A DNA stretch of 64,000 bases, taken from positions 1 to 64,000 of the forward strand of contig CBHTSZ010000004.1 in assembly GCA_966095765.1 (NCBI GenBank), written 5' to 3'. Source of the DNA: CBHTSZ01 sp966095765 (lineage in GTDB: Bacteria > Patescibacteriota > Saccharimonadia > Saccharimonadales > Saccharimonadaceae). Under the pieces are notes generated by a model. That model did not search any database. It had not been told where the DNA came from and worked only from the letters and a program-made list of their open reading frames with translations. The position numbers were made by a program, and so were the translations under genes. Positions 38,046-46,292 of the stretch are shown here, one piece after another. Each line of letters opens with the position of its first letter. Position 1 is the first letter of the stretch.

Positions 38046-38085
38046 AAAATGCCAACAGTGTCATCACCGATACTGTTGGCATTTT
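38046..38085 (+). terminator. Terminator of the dnaG-rpoD operon
   Basis: AAAATGCCAACAGT (38046-38059) pairs perfectly with ACTGTTGGCATTTT (38072-38085). Confidence 0.9.
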
Positions 38086-38128
38086 GAAATGAAGCTGTAC
38101 AATGAAAAAAAGTGTAACGCGAGAGGTG

Positions 38129-38761
38129 ATGAGGGGTATGAGGGGTATGAGGGAATTAGGATACGAAACTAAGTCGATGGTTTCCCGAGAAACCGAAACT
38201 AAGACAAGGCCCCCTAAGATAACGCAGCAAGAAGCTGCTTTTTTGTTGGAACGAGGTCCGTATGTGGCACGACTTGCTGCACAGGAGAGGCGACTCGCCT
38301 ATGCAATTTCTTTGACAACCGCAGAAGGTGAATATGGTCCGAATCTGCCTCCCTATGTTTTAGAGGAATTGTCGGCCCTGGTTGAGTCAGCTAAACATGA
38401 TTTAACGGATTTTGACATTTCTCGCCAACTACCCGAGGCCGATGTTATCGAAACAGAGCCGGACGCACCCTCAGGATCTAGGGAGTCACTGGGGCATTCG
38501 GCGGTCGGCAGTACAGTGAAGCTGCACATCATAACTACTCAAACTACCGACTGGAGAGAGAACTCCCTATGCGCTCAGACTGATCCTGAGGCATTTCATC
38601 CAGAAAAAGGTGGCAGTACACGAGAGGCCAAGAAAGTATGTATGAGCTGTGAAGTTCGCGAGGAGTGCTTGCACTGGGCGCTCGATAACAACGAGCGCTA
38701 CGGTATTTGGGGTGGCTTGTCTGAGAGAGAGCGTCGAAAATTACACAAAAAAGCAGTTTAA
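38129..38761 (+). CDS. WhiB-like iron-sulfur transcription factor with long N-terminal extension
   Basis: About 210 aa. The start is uncertain: an ATG at 38102 overlaps a TACAAT box, and several in-frame ATGs (38129, 38138, 38147) sit in a GAGGGGTATG repeat. The C-terminal ~65 aa are a WhiB domain: LCAQTDPEAFHP, then VCMSC (CxxC) and REEC supply the four iron-sulfur cysteines. ALDNNERYGIWGGLSERERRK is the family's G[VI]WGG turn plus basic helix. The N-terminal ~140 aa are unlike other WhiB proteins. WhiB is largely an actinobacterial family binding sigma factor region 4. Confidence 0.88.
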   Translation: MRGMRGMRELGYETKSMVSRETETKTRPPKITQQEAAFLLERGPYVARLAAQERRLAYAISLTTAEGEYGPNLPPYVLEELSALVESAKHDLTDFDISRQLPEADVIETEPDAPSGSRESLGHSAVGSTVKLHIITTQTTDWRENSLCAQTDPEAFHPEKGGSTREAKKVCMSCEVREECLHWALDNNERYGIWGGLSERERRKLHKKAV

Positions 38762-38810
38762 GATTACGTTTATGCTTGCGCATTTATACCTCTGTTGAGA
38801 CGATAAGAGT

Positions 38811-39116
38811 ATGAGAGAGTTTCGGAGGATGCAGGAACAGGAAGACTGGCGCTATAGAGCGGCCTGCCTCAAGGAGGATCCGGAGCTATTTTTCCCAAAA
38901 GGCAATACTGGTCCCGCGTTGCTGCAAATCGAAGAGGCTAAACGGGTGTGCCGTAACTGTGACGTCCGTGAGCAATGTCTGTCCTGGGCACTTGAAACAC
39001 GACAGGATCATGGTGTCTGGGGCGGACTCAGTGAGGACGAGCGCCGAGCTCTCGCTCGCCGCCAGACACGGTCGCAGCTGCGGCGTACGTTAGGCAGCGC
39101 TGGCCTGAACGGCTAG
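38811..39116 (+). CDS. whiB: WhiB-family iron-sulfur transcription factor
   Basis: 101 aa, a canonical WhiB. DWRYRAACLKEDPELFFP (first cysteine at about 19), VCRNCDVREQC (CxxC then C at about 45-55), and GVWGGLSEDERRAL at about 68-81, then a basic tail rich in R. The four cysteines bind a 4Fe-4S cluster and the protein usually associates with sigma region 4. It follows the longer WhiB by 49 nt. No close relationship to phage genes is visible nearby. Confidence 0.93.
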   Translation: MREFRRMQEQEDWRYRAACLKEDPELFFPKGNTGPALLQIEEAKRVCRNCDVREQCLSWALETRQDHGVWGGLSEDERRALARRQTRSQLRRTLGSAGLNG

Positions 39117-39118
39117 GC

Positions 39119-39124
39119 TATACT
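39119..39124 (+). promoter_or_regulatory. -10 element (TATACT) of polA, leaderless
   Basis: TATACT ends 6 nt before the polA ATG. Confidence 0.6.
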
Positions 39125-39130
39125 AGTCCT

Positions 39131-41653
39131 ATGACGAAGCGTCTCGCAATTATTGACGGTAAATCAGTCTTTTATCGTGGTTACTATGCCATGCCAAACC
39201 TCAGCATGGGTGACGGTACGCCAACGGGAGGCGTGTATGGGTTCACAGCACTGGCGCTTGAGTTGATTAAGAAGCTCAAGCCGGACTATGTCTGTGTTGC
39301 GTGGGACAAGCCGAAAACGAATATCCGAAAACGTAAAGAACTCTATGCTGAGTACAAGGCGGGGCGCAAGCCTGCACCGCCTGATTTTTACGCACAGATT
39401 CCGATGCTGCACGAGCTGCTCGAAGCCTTTTCGTGGCCACTCTATGAGCTTGATGATTACGAAGCTGATGACATCATGGGCACACTCGCAAAGCAAGCAG
39501 CGGAGCAGGGGATCGAAGCCTGCTTGATTACGAGCGATCTGGACCTCCTCCAGGTGACGGGACCGCTCACGCACATCTATGCGCTCAAAAAAGGTTTCAG
39601 TAACATCGAACTCTTTAACCCGGAAAGCTTTGAAGCGAAGTACGGGATCCGTGTCGATCAGTTCCTCGACCTCAAGGCGCTTAAAGGGGATAGCTCGGAT
39701 AATATTCCGGGCGTGCCAGGTATCGGTGAAAAGACCGGTGTTCAGCTGCTGCAGCAATACGAAACGCTCGATGGTGTCTATGAAAACCTTTGGGAGATCA
39801 AAGATAGTACTCGGCGCAAGCTCGAGGCTGGCAAAGAGTCTGCTTACCTGAGTAAAAAAATTGCCGAGATCTGGTGTGATGCGCCGCTCACGCTCGACCT
39901 CAAGGCGATGGACGTGCACGATCTCGATAAACTGCAGCTCAAGACGTTACTCACAAAGCTTGAGTTCCGCAGCCTCCTTCGTAATCTGCCAGAAGGGATG
40001 CGAACCACAGAAGCAGTTGCTTCCGATGACCCAGCTCTGGTCGATATCACGCCAGCCAAACTCGCAGAGTTCAAGGAACTGCCTACGAACGTCGACAAGG
40101 TTGCCGTCTGGCAGGCAGAAGACAAGGTCTATATCTCATGGGATCGAGGATCAGCGGCTGAAGTCAGTATGGATGTGCTCACCAAAGTACTCAAGGATGC
40201 CTCGCTCATCGCCCATGGCGCAAAGCATGTCTTAAAAAATGTACTCAGGGCAGGCGGTACACATCTCCCGAAGGTTCTGCACGACACCGAACATGCTGCG
40301 TTTTTGCTCGATCCGCTCCGTAAGTCACGGACGCTGGGTGATCTTGCTGGGATCGATGAGAGTGACCCGCTCCTAGCTGTTGCGGCCCTGTGGCAGCTCT
40401 ATGACGAGCAGTCGGCAAAGCTAGACGATCTGCCAAAGCTCGCGAGCATCGCCCGTGACGTCGACTTTGCGCTCATGAACGTTCTGGCGCGCATGGAGGT
40501 CCGCGGTATCACCCTCGATACGGATTTTCTCGCTCGTATGAACAAAGATTTGACGCGTGATATCGAGGCGATCAAAACCGAGATGTTCGAGCTGGTTGGT
40601 ACTGAGTTCAATATCGGCTCGCCCGCGCAGCTTGCTGACGTGCTATTCGACAAACTCCAGCTCCCGACTATCGGTATCAAAAAAGGTAAAACTGGGTACA
40701 GTACCGGGCAAAAAGAACTTGATAAACTACGCGGTCAGCACCCGATCGTTGAGCTTATCGAAAAGTACCGTGAGCTGACGAAACTGCAAAATACCTATGT
40801 CGAAGCACTACCAAAGCTCGTCGACGAGCGGAGCAGGTTGCATACTGATTTTCGTCAGGATGTCGCCGCTACCGGACGGCTCAGCAGTGCTGATCCAAAT
40901 CTGCAGAATATCCCCGTTCGTACTGAGCTTGGGCGTAAGATCCGTGAGGCGTTTGTGCCAGCCAAGGGTAATGTCTTTGTCAGTGCTGACTACAGTCAGT
41001 TTGAGTTGAGGCTCGCGGCCGTACTCGCTGGCGACAAGCAGATGATCGAGGACTTTAACTCAGATATCGACATTCACGCAAAGACCGCGAGCGACGTTCA
41101 CAAGATCCCGCTCGAGCAGGTAACAAAGAGCCAGCGCCGTGATGCAAAGGTCATCAACTTTGGTGTCCTCTATGGTATGGGGCCTCATGCGCTGGCACAA
41201 AATACCGGTATGAGCTTTGCCGATGCCAAGGCGTTTATCGACGAGTATTTCCGCCTGCGCGCACCGATCCGAAAGTACATCGATGAAACCATCGCCCATG
41301 CCAAACGCGAAGGCTATGTCGAGACGTACTTTGGCCGCCGCCGTCCGACGCCAGACGTGCAGTCGAGCAACTTTGTTGTGCGCCAGGCAGGAGAGCGTGC
41401 AGCTGCAAATATGCCGATTCAGGGGACAGAAGCTGACCTCATGAAGATGGCGATGCTTGAAGTTGAGGAGAAGCTGGATGGCCTCGGTGAGCAGGTGCTC
41501 CAGATCCATGACTCAATCCTTGTCGAGTGTCCGGAAAAGAATGCCGAGCAGGTTGGCGCGTTGCTCCGAGAAACGATGGAAAATATTTACCCTGAGCTTG
41601 GTATCAAACTGAAAGTCGATGTGAGTACTGGTAAGAACTGGGGAGAGGCGTAG
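39131..41653 (+). CDS. polA: DNA polymerase I without functional proofreading domain
   Basis: 840 aa. The 5' nuclease domain (about 1-285) has the acidic metal ligands (YELDDYEADDIMGT, TSDLDLLQV). The middle domain (about 300-440) lacks the 3'-5' exonuclease carboxylates: the DxE motif and the GHNxKYD motif (here AHGAKHVL) are absent. The polymerase domain carries motif A DYSQFELRLAA at about 620, the O-helix RRDAKVINFGVLYG at about 670 and motif C QIHDSILVE at about 790. It acts in Okazaki fragment maturation and repair. First gene of an operon with the MazG-like and nuclease-like genes. Confidence 0.96.
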   Translation: MTKRLAIIDGKSVFYRGYYAMPNLSMGDGTPTGGVYGFTALALELIKKLKPDYVCVAWDKPKTNIRKRKELYAEYKAGRKPAPPDFYAQIPMLHELLEAFSWPLYELDDYEADDIMGTLAKQAAEQGIEACLITSDLDLLQVTGPLTHIYALKKGFSNIELFNPESFEAKYGIRVDQFLDLKALKGDSSDNIPGVPGIGEKTGVQLLQQYETLDGVYENLWEIKDSTRRKLEAGKESAYLSKKIAEIWCDAPLTLDLKAMDVHDLDKLQLKTLLTKLEFRSLLRNLPEGMRTTEAVASDDPALVDITPAKLAEFKELPTNVDKVAVWQAEDKVYISWDRGSAAEVSMDVLTKVLKDASLIAHGAKHVLKNVLRAGGTHLPKVLHDTEHAAFLLDPLRKSRTLGDLAGIDESDPLLAVAALWQLYDEQSAKLDDLPKLASIARDVDFALMNVLARMEVRGITLDTDFLARMNKDLTRDIEAIKTEMFELVGTEFNIGSPAQLADVLFDKLQLPTIGIKKGKTGYSTGQKELDKLRGQHPIVELIEKYRELTKLQNTYVEALPKLVDERSRLHTDFRQDVAATGRLSSADPNLQNIPVRTELGRKIREAFVPAKGNVFVSADYSQFELRLAAVLAGDKQMIEDFNSDIDIHAKTASDVHKIPLEQVTKSQRRDAKVINFGVLYGMGPHALAQNTGMSFADAKAFIDEYFRLRAPIRKYIDETIAHAKREGYVETYFGRRRPTPDVQSSNFVVRQAGERAAANMPIQGTEADLMKMAMLEVEEKLDGLGEQVLQIHDSILVECPEKNAEQVGALLRETMENIYPELGIKLKVDVSTGKNWGEA

Positions 41654-41657
41654 GTTA

Positions 41658-42065
41658 ATGGCTGAAAAAGTAACTTTTCGTCTCGATAAGATTGTTCGCG
41701 ACAAGATCCTTCAGGATATGTTAGAGCTTGGACAAGAGCCGCAATATCGAGAACTTCAGGGCGATGAGTTGGTGAGGGAGGGTATCAAGAAGGTTCAAGA
41801 AGAGGCAGGTGAACTGTTACCTGACGACCCTGACCGCATAAAAGAGCTTGTTCAGTTGCAATCTGCGGTCAATGCGTTAGTGCGAACGGTTGGGATCACA
41901 AGAGAAGACTTTTCTCGTATGGTTGAGCAGCTCGAAGTTGAACGAGGTGGGTTTGAAAAGGCCTATTACGTCAGTGATCTAACGTTGAAAAGTGACGACC
42001 CATGGGTGGATTACTATCGAAAAGACCCGGTGCGCTACCCAGAGCTAAAGGATGATATAGAGTGA
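41658..42065 (+). CDS. MazG-superfamily NTP pyrophosphatase-like protein
   Basis: 135 aa, starting 4 nt after polA. All-alpha composition with KIVRDKILQDMLELGQEP and the family-like KKVQEEAGELL (EExxE-type metal site, at about 45-55), then ELVQLQSAVNALVRTVG. This matches the predicted house-cleaning NTP pyrophosphatases that hydrolyse non-canonical (d)NTPs. Linkage to polA fits removal of mutagenic nucleotides. A 4-nt overlap (GTGA) couples it to the next gene. Confidence 0.75.
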   Translation: MAEKVTFRLDKIVRDKILQDMLELGQEPQYRELQGDELVREGIKKVQEEAGELLPDDPDRIKELVQLQSAVNALVRTVGITREDFSRMVEQLEVERGGFEKAYYVSDLTLKSDDPWVDYYRKDPVRYPELKDDIE

Positions 42066-42952
42066 CATATAACGGGTGGAGGCGGTTTCGACCAACGATT
42101 CGTATGAGACGGGAGGCGGTGCAGCCCAACCTTGTGGCCGGTATGCACGCCAGGCTCGACGAGCTGCTTGGTGGGCGACATGGCGCACACGCCTATGACG
42201 ATATCGACCATCTGGACGGACTCGTTGAGGAGCAGGTGACGCGGCTGATAGCCCATCCAACTGCAGTTGAATGGTTTACGCTCCTCGTACTGAGGGCGCC
42301 CGGTGCTGCACGGGCGCAACAGCAGATGGATAAACACCCGCACGGTTATCACAACCAGCAGGCGCGCCTCTTTGAGCTCATCGATTTTAACGATGCCTTT
42401 GTTTCGACGGTACTGGCGCTCAGTGACGTGCAGCGAAGAGGGTTTATCGATACCGCGAAGCGGGAGATTGATGCGTTCTGTAAGCTGGTTGGGTCTCGGA
42501 GCTTTTCCGATGGTCAATATGAGGCCATCACGCATGGCCTTAGTCGCGAAGTTGCCGTATATCTCGGCGCACTCGATCAAGGATATTCTGTCGTCATGAC
42601 GACACGCGGGCAGGATGCGATGGGCGTCGACATGATCATTACTGATCCGAAAAGTGGAAAGTCTCTCAATATCGACTGTAAAACAGCCTCCTCATACCAC
42701 TATCGCATTAAAGATCTTGTCGAACAGGGTCGTCTGAGCGAACAGGAAGGACTGACAGCTGAAGAACTTGGCTACGCACATGAGGTAAATGGCCATGGAC
42801 CGGAGGCGGTCGCCGTAACCTTGCTTCGGATCGATCCTAACGAAGTCGGCGATATAAAAGACTTTAAATTCGTGGAGCCTGAGCTCCTCGGCGAGCGGCT
42901 ACAAGTGCTTTTTGAATCGCTGCCATTATCCGCCCTTAGGGGCCATCATTGA
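42062..42952 (+). CDS. Putative PD-(D/E)XK-like nuclease domain protein
   Basis: 296 aa, GTG start. The N-terminal ~150 aa are helical and unrecognised. At about residues 188-216, GQDAMGVDMIITDP and SLNIDCKTASSYH form a G-D-(x~14)-D-x-K pattern, the core of PD-(D/E)XK nucleases such as restriction enzymes and repair nucleases. The C-terminal region is mixed alpha/beta. Overlapping the MazG-like gene by 4 nt and following polA, it is part of a three-gene DNA-metabolism operon. The nuclease call rests on this one motif. Confidence 0.5.
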   Translation: MTYNGWRRFRPTIRMRREAVQPNLVAGMHARLDELLGGRHGAHAYDDIDHLDGLVEEQVTRLIAHPTAVEWFTLLVLRAPGAARAQQQMDKHPHGYHNQQARLFELIDFNDAFVSTVLALSDVQRRGFIDTAKREIDAFCKLVGSRSFSDGQYEAITHGLSREVAVYLGALDQGYSVVMTTRGQDAMGVDMIITDPKSGKSLNIDCKTASSYHYRIKDLVEQGRLSEQEGLTAEELGYAHEVNGHGPEAVAVTLLRIDPNEVGDIKDFKFVEPELLGERLQVLFESLPLSALRGHH

Positions 42953-42977
42953 CAGGTTTGTGTCTCGCTATTATGCT
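42949..42977 (+). promoter_or_regulatory. Promoter of the first beta-rich secreted protein gene
   Basis: TTGACA (overlapping the end of the upstream gene), 17-nt spacer, TATGCT; leader about 30 nt. Confidence 0.65.
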
Positions 42978-43015
42978 TATGGTACAGCTTAAAAAATAAA
43001 TAGTGGGACAAACTT

Positions 43016-43603
43016 ATGAAAGCAAAGCGTATCTTCGCTTCGTTTGCTGCAGTTGCGGTGGCTATTACGCCAGTTGTGGCTTCGGCGGCGTCGCAGACAT
43101 CGAACACGACAATCAACGCGACTGTCAATGAAGTCATCAGTATGACGACATCTGGTACGGTCGCTCTAACCCTTACTCCGACATCTGGCGGTGTTGTCAG
43201 TAGCGCGAGTGACACCGTAACGGTGAGTACAAACCGTACGACTGGCTACACGTTGACACTCAAGAATGCCGACACGAACACAAGTCTCGTGAGTGGCGGC
43301 AACAACATCACGGCGCATAGCGGCACACCTGCGACACCTACTGTGCTCACCAACGGCACCTGGGGTTTTGCGATCGCCGGTGCTCCATTTGACGCGAGCT
43401 ATTCTGCGGAAAATAGTAACGGCTCAAGTGCCTCGAAGTGGGCCGGCGTACCTTCCTCATCAGGTACCGCAGCAACACTTAAAACGACTTCAGCAACCGC
43501 AACCAACGATACGACAACCGTCTGGTACGCGGTAAAAGCTGACTCGTCACAGCCAAACGGCATTTATAGTGACACAGTCACCTACACGGCAACAACCAAC
43601 TAG
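43016..43603 (+). CDS. Secreted beta-rich surface protein, paralog 1
   Basis: 195 aa. A signal peptide (about 1-27, ending ASA) precedes a Thr/Ser/Asn-rich body with regular beta-strand alternation (NTTINATVNEVISMTTSG, DTVTVSTNRTTGYTLTL). It ends SDTVTYTATTN with no membrane anchor or sorting signal. It is clearly paralogous to the gene at 44748, and both resemble, in layout, secreted WxL-type proteins that pair with DUF916 proteins in Gram-positive bacteria; the WxL motif itself is not clear (WGFAIAG, WAGVP). Strong promoter suggests an abundant product. Confidence 0.72.
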   Translation: MKAKRIFASFAAVAVAITPVVASAASQTSNTTINATVNEVISMTTSGTVALTLTPTSGGVVSSASDTVTVSTNRTTGYTLTLKNADTNTSLVSGGNNITAHSGTPATPTVLTNGTWGFAIAGAPFDASYSAENSNGSSASKWAGVPSSSGTAATLKTTSATATNDTTTVWYAVKADSSQPNGIYSDTVTYTATTN

Positions 43604-43620
43604 GCACTTTCCTTACATAG

Positions 43621-43653
43621 AATACCGGCACGGTCCCACGCGTCGGTATTTTT
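43621..43653 (+). terminator. Terminator after the first surface protein gene
   Basis: AATACCG ... CGGTATTTTTAT with a 16-nt loop. Confidence 0.7.
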
Positions 43654-43671
43654 ATGGCACAATAGAGCTAG

Positions 43672-44106
43672 ATGAATGTTGAGATAAAGCTGCTAAAAGA
43701 AAACGCACAGCTACCCGTTTATCAAACGAGCGGTAGTGCTGCCGCGGATATCGCAGCGTGTCTAGACGAAGCCGTCACACTGGCACCAGGAGAGCGAAAG
43801 GTTATCCCGACCGGCTTTGCGATGAAATTACCCGAAGGATATGAGGCGCAAATCAGGTCTCGAAGTGGCCTTAGTAGCAAACACGGGATTTGTATGGCGA
43901 ACGGCATCGGCACGATTGATGCGGACTATCGTGGCGAAGTTGGGGTGATCCTACTCAATCTCGGGCAGGAGCCGTTTACGGTAGAGCCTGGCATGCGTAT
44001 TGCCCAGATGGCGGTGGTACAGTGCGAGCAGGCCACGTGGCAAGAAGTTGATGAACTCGACGAGACGGACCGAGGACAGGGAGGATATGGCAGCACCGGA
44101 CATTAA
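43672..44106 (+). CDS. dut: Deoxyuridine 5'-triphosphate nucleotidohydrolase
   Basis: 144 aa, standard trimeric dUTPase. Hydrolyses dUTP to dUMP and pyrophosphate to keep uracil out of DNA. Five motifs are recognisable: SAAADIAA (about 23-30), RSRSGLSSKHG (about 63-73), NGIGTIDADYRGE (about 77-89), GMRIAQMAV (about 107-115), and the C-terminal RGQGGYGSTG P-loop-like arm. A weak CACAAT box ends 8 nt before the ATG. The HAD gene starts inside its end. Confidence 0.96.
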   Translation: MNVEIKLLKENAQLPVYQTSGSAAADIAACLDEAVTLAPGERKVIPTGFAMKLPEGYEAQIRSRSGLSSKHGICMANGIGTIDADYRGEVGVILLNLGQEPFTVEPGMRIAQMAVVQCEQATWQEVDELDETDRGQGGYGSTGH

Positions 44107-44677
44107 GGCGGTCATCTTTGACTGCTTTGGCGTGCTCTATACCGACTCGAAACAGTCCTTGCTCGATGTCGTCGCACCCGAACGTCGTCAAGAACTGCAA
44201 GACCTCTATACCGCAAATAACTACGGGCTATACGGACACCAGGACTATTTGACGCAGGTCGCAGAGATCGTCGGCATGCCTGTCGATGAGGTGGCGGACT
44301 ATATCGCACACGAACATCACCTCAACCGCGAGCTTGTTACCTATATTTCCGAGCAGCTCAAGGGCAAGTATAAGATCGGGATGCTAAGTAATATCGGTAG
44401 AGAGTGGATCGATAGCTTCTTTTCGAAACACCAACTGCACGAACTGTTCGATGAAGTAGTGCTCAGCGGCGAAGAGGGTATCGTCAAGCCAAACCCAGCG
44501 ATTTTTGAGCTTGCTGCAGCCCGGCTTGGTGTTCAGCCAGCTGAGTGCGTGATGATCGATGATATCCCTGAAAACTGCGATGGTGCGATCGAGGCGGGGA
44601 TGGTTGGTGTCCACTTCCAAAATAATGCCCAGCTACTGGATGATCTCGAAGAGCTACTCGGTGGTAAAACCGTTTGA
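44087..44677 (+). CDS. HAD-superfamily hydrolase (subfamily IA)
   Basis: 196 aa from the ATG at 44087 (GGAGG site upstream), overlapping dut by 20 nt. Motif I FDCFGVLYTD at about 10-19 has the usual second Asp replaced by Cys-Phe-Gly, as in haloacid dehalogenase and epoxide-hydrolase-type HADs. Motif II is MLSNIG at about 103-108, motif III KPNPAIF at about 131, and motif IV VMIDDIPENCDGA at about 156-168. Substrate unknown. Coupled to dut, suggesting nucleotide metabolism. Confidence 0.85.
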   Translation: MAAPDIKAVIFDCFGVLYTDSKQSLLDVVAPERRQELQDLYTANNYGLYGHQDYLTQVAEIVGMPVDEVADYIAHEHHLNRELVTYISEQLKGKYKIGMLSNIGREWIDSFFSKHQLHELFDEVVLSGEEGIVKPNPAIFELAAARLGVQPAECVMIDDIPENCDGAIEAGMVGVHFQNNAQLLDDLEELLGGKTV

Positions 44678-44702
44678 CATAAGCGTTTTCCGCTGCTATA
44701 TT
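44674..44702 (+). promoter_or_regulatory. Consensus promoter of the second beta-rich secreted protein gene
   Basis: TTGACA (44674-44679, over the HAD stop codon), 17-nt spacer, TATATT (44697-44702). AAAAAGGAA provides the SD before the ATG at 44748. Confidence 0.8.
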
Positions 44703-44747
44703 CCAATCTAGAGTTACCACCACAAAAAAACAAAAAGGAATAAAACG

Positions 44748-45356
44748 ATGGCAATCACCATGCGCCAACGGCTTACCAGCACAACGCTTGCGTTGTCTGC
44801 TATTGGTATCGCCGCTCTTCCTGTAGTTGCATCTGCGGCTACTCAATCAGCTAGTACGACTATCAACGCAAATATCGGTTCGACGATCAGTGTCACCACC
44901 TCGACCACAGTTGCCATCAACGCGACGCCAACTGCTGGCGGTGTCGTAAGTAGCGCAAGTGATACAGTTACGGTCAACACCAACAATGCCGCTGGCTATA
45001 CGCTCACGCTCGCGGACGCCGACACGAACACTAACCTGGTGAGCGGTTCTGATACGATCGCGGCTCATTCGGGTACGTTTGCGGCGCCAACTGCTCTTGC
45101 GAACGGCAGCTGGGGTTACCGTATCGTCGGTGCAGGTGGCTTTGGTGCCACCGCGTACACGGGTGAATCAAACAATGGTTCAAGTACTTCGACCTGGGCC
45201 GGTGTTCCATCGAGTGCAAGCCCGACAACCATCAAGACAACCGCCTCGTCGGCTACGAACGACACCACGACCGTGTGGTACGGTACGCGCGTCTCATCAT
45301 CACAGCCAAACGGCACGTATACAGATACGGTTACCTATACAGCGACTACCAACTAA
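44748..45356 (+). CDS. Secreted beta-rich surface protein, paralog 2
   Basis: 202 aa, paralog of 43016. The signal peptide (about 1-32, ending ASA) is followed by STTINANIGSTISVTTSTTV and a body with the shared blocks GGVVSSASDTVTV, GYTLTLADADTNTNLVSG, WAGVPSS, and the C-terminal SSQPNGTYTDTVTYTATTN. No anchor. Probably secreted and attached by partners; the two DUF916-like proteins downstream are candidates. Confidence 0.72.
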   Translation: MAITMRQRLTSTTLALSAIGIAALPVVASAATQSASTTINANIGSTISVTTSTTVAINATPTAGGVVSSASDTVTVNTNNAAGYTLTLADADTNTNLVSGSDTIAAHSGTFAAPTALANGSWGYRIVGAGGFGATAYTGESNNGSSTSTWAGVPSSASPTTIKTTASSATNDTTTVWYGTRVSSSQPNGTYTDTVTYTATTN

Positions 45357-45374
45357 GTTACAATCGTAAGCATT

Positions 45375-46265
45375 GTGACTCAGGGGTACCTACAACTGAA
45401 ACTTGCAGCAGGTCTTTTTGTAGGCCTGTTGCTTTCTCTTTCGGCGGTGCCTACCGCCCATGCTGCGGAGAGGGAGAGCATTACGCTCTCACCCGTCAGT
45501 AAACACTACCAGCTAAAGGCAGGTGAGACCATCGTTGACGAACTCACGATCATCAATGACGGCGATACGGCCTATGAGTTCACTGTGTATGCTCAGCCGT
45601 ACTCAGTAAGTAGTGAAAATTATGATCCTGATTTTGTGAATGATCGCGATAATACCGATGCCTATAAATGGATCAAAGCGGAGAAGTCTCGGTATCGTCT
45701 TGCTGCTGGCGAGTCTATCAAGGTGAAATATACGATTACTGTACCGAGTGGTGCGAGGCCTGGTGGCCATTTCGGGGCGATATTCGCCGAAACGCAACCC
45801 GCCGAGACTGCCGGAGCTAACTCGGTTGCACGTAAAAAACGTGTTGGAGCCATCGTCTACGCAACTGTAGACGGCCGGTATCGTACTGGAGGATCCCTAA
45901 GGGACATCTCAATCCCGAGGCTGCAACTCAAGACACCGCTTCTCACAGAAACACGTGTTGAGAATACCGGCAATACCAACTTTGAGACTGATCTCAAGCT
46001 TACAGTGGCCGACCTCTTTGGTAACGTGAAGTATACAGACACTAAGGCTTATCAGGTTCTTCCAGAGACGACTCGCAAGATGTCTCTCGTGTGGGTTCAG
46101 GCTCCGACGTTCGGCCTCTTTAAGGTTTCGGTTTCTGCGAAATTCTTGGACGAAAATGTCACCAAGGAGGGGTATGTACTCCTGGCGCCGCTCGGTGCTC
46201 AGCTTGCTGTAGTTGGTGTATTGTTCGCCGCCATCGTTTACTTCGTGCACAAGCGACGCAAGTAG
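45375..46265 (+). CDS. DUF916-like membrane-anchored surface protein 1
   Basis: 296 aa, GTG start with a TACAAT box 10 nt upstream. The signal peptide (about 8-32, ending AHA) leads to an N-terminal beta-sandwich: LKAGETIVDELTIINDGDTA, then VPSGARPGGHFGAIF at about 116-130. This is the signature of the DUF916 (WxL protein peptidoglycan-binding) family. A second beta domain follows, with one C-terminal membrane helix (about 268-290) and a short KRRK tail inside. In Gram-positives DUF916 proteins bridge WxL proteins and peptidoglycan; the same role is inferred. Confidence 0.8.
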   Translation: MTQGYLQLKLAAGLFVGLLLSLSAVPTAHAAERESITLSPVSKHYQLKAGETIVDELTIINDGDTAYEFTVYAQPYSVSSENYDPDFVNDRDNTDAYKWIKAEKSRYRLAAGESIKVKYTITVPSGARPGGHFGAIFAETQPAETAGANSVARKKRVGAIVYATVDGRYRTGGSLRDISIPRLQLKTPLLTETRVENTGNTNFETDLKLTVADLFGNVKYTDTKAYQVLPETTRKMSLVWVQAPTFGLFKVSVSAKFLDENVTKEGYVLLAPLGAQLAVVGVLFAAIVYFVHKRRK

Positions 46266-46292
46266 CCCCAGTGCTATAATTGCCGTAAGTAT

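Noticed and set aside
38121..38155. CRISPR-like or microsatellite repeat GAGGGGTATG
   Set aside because: Only two to three short copies around the WhiB start; no spacers. More likely alternative start codons with SD-like repeats.
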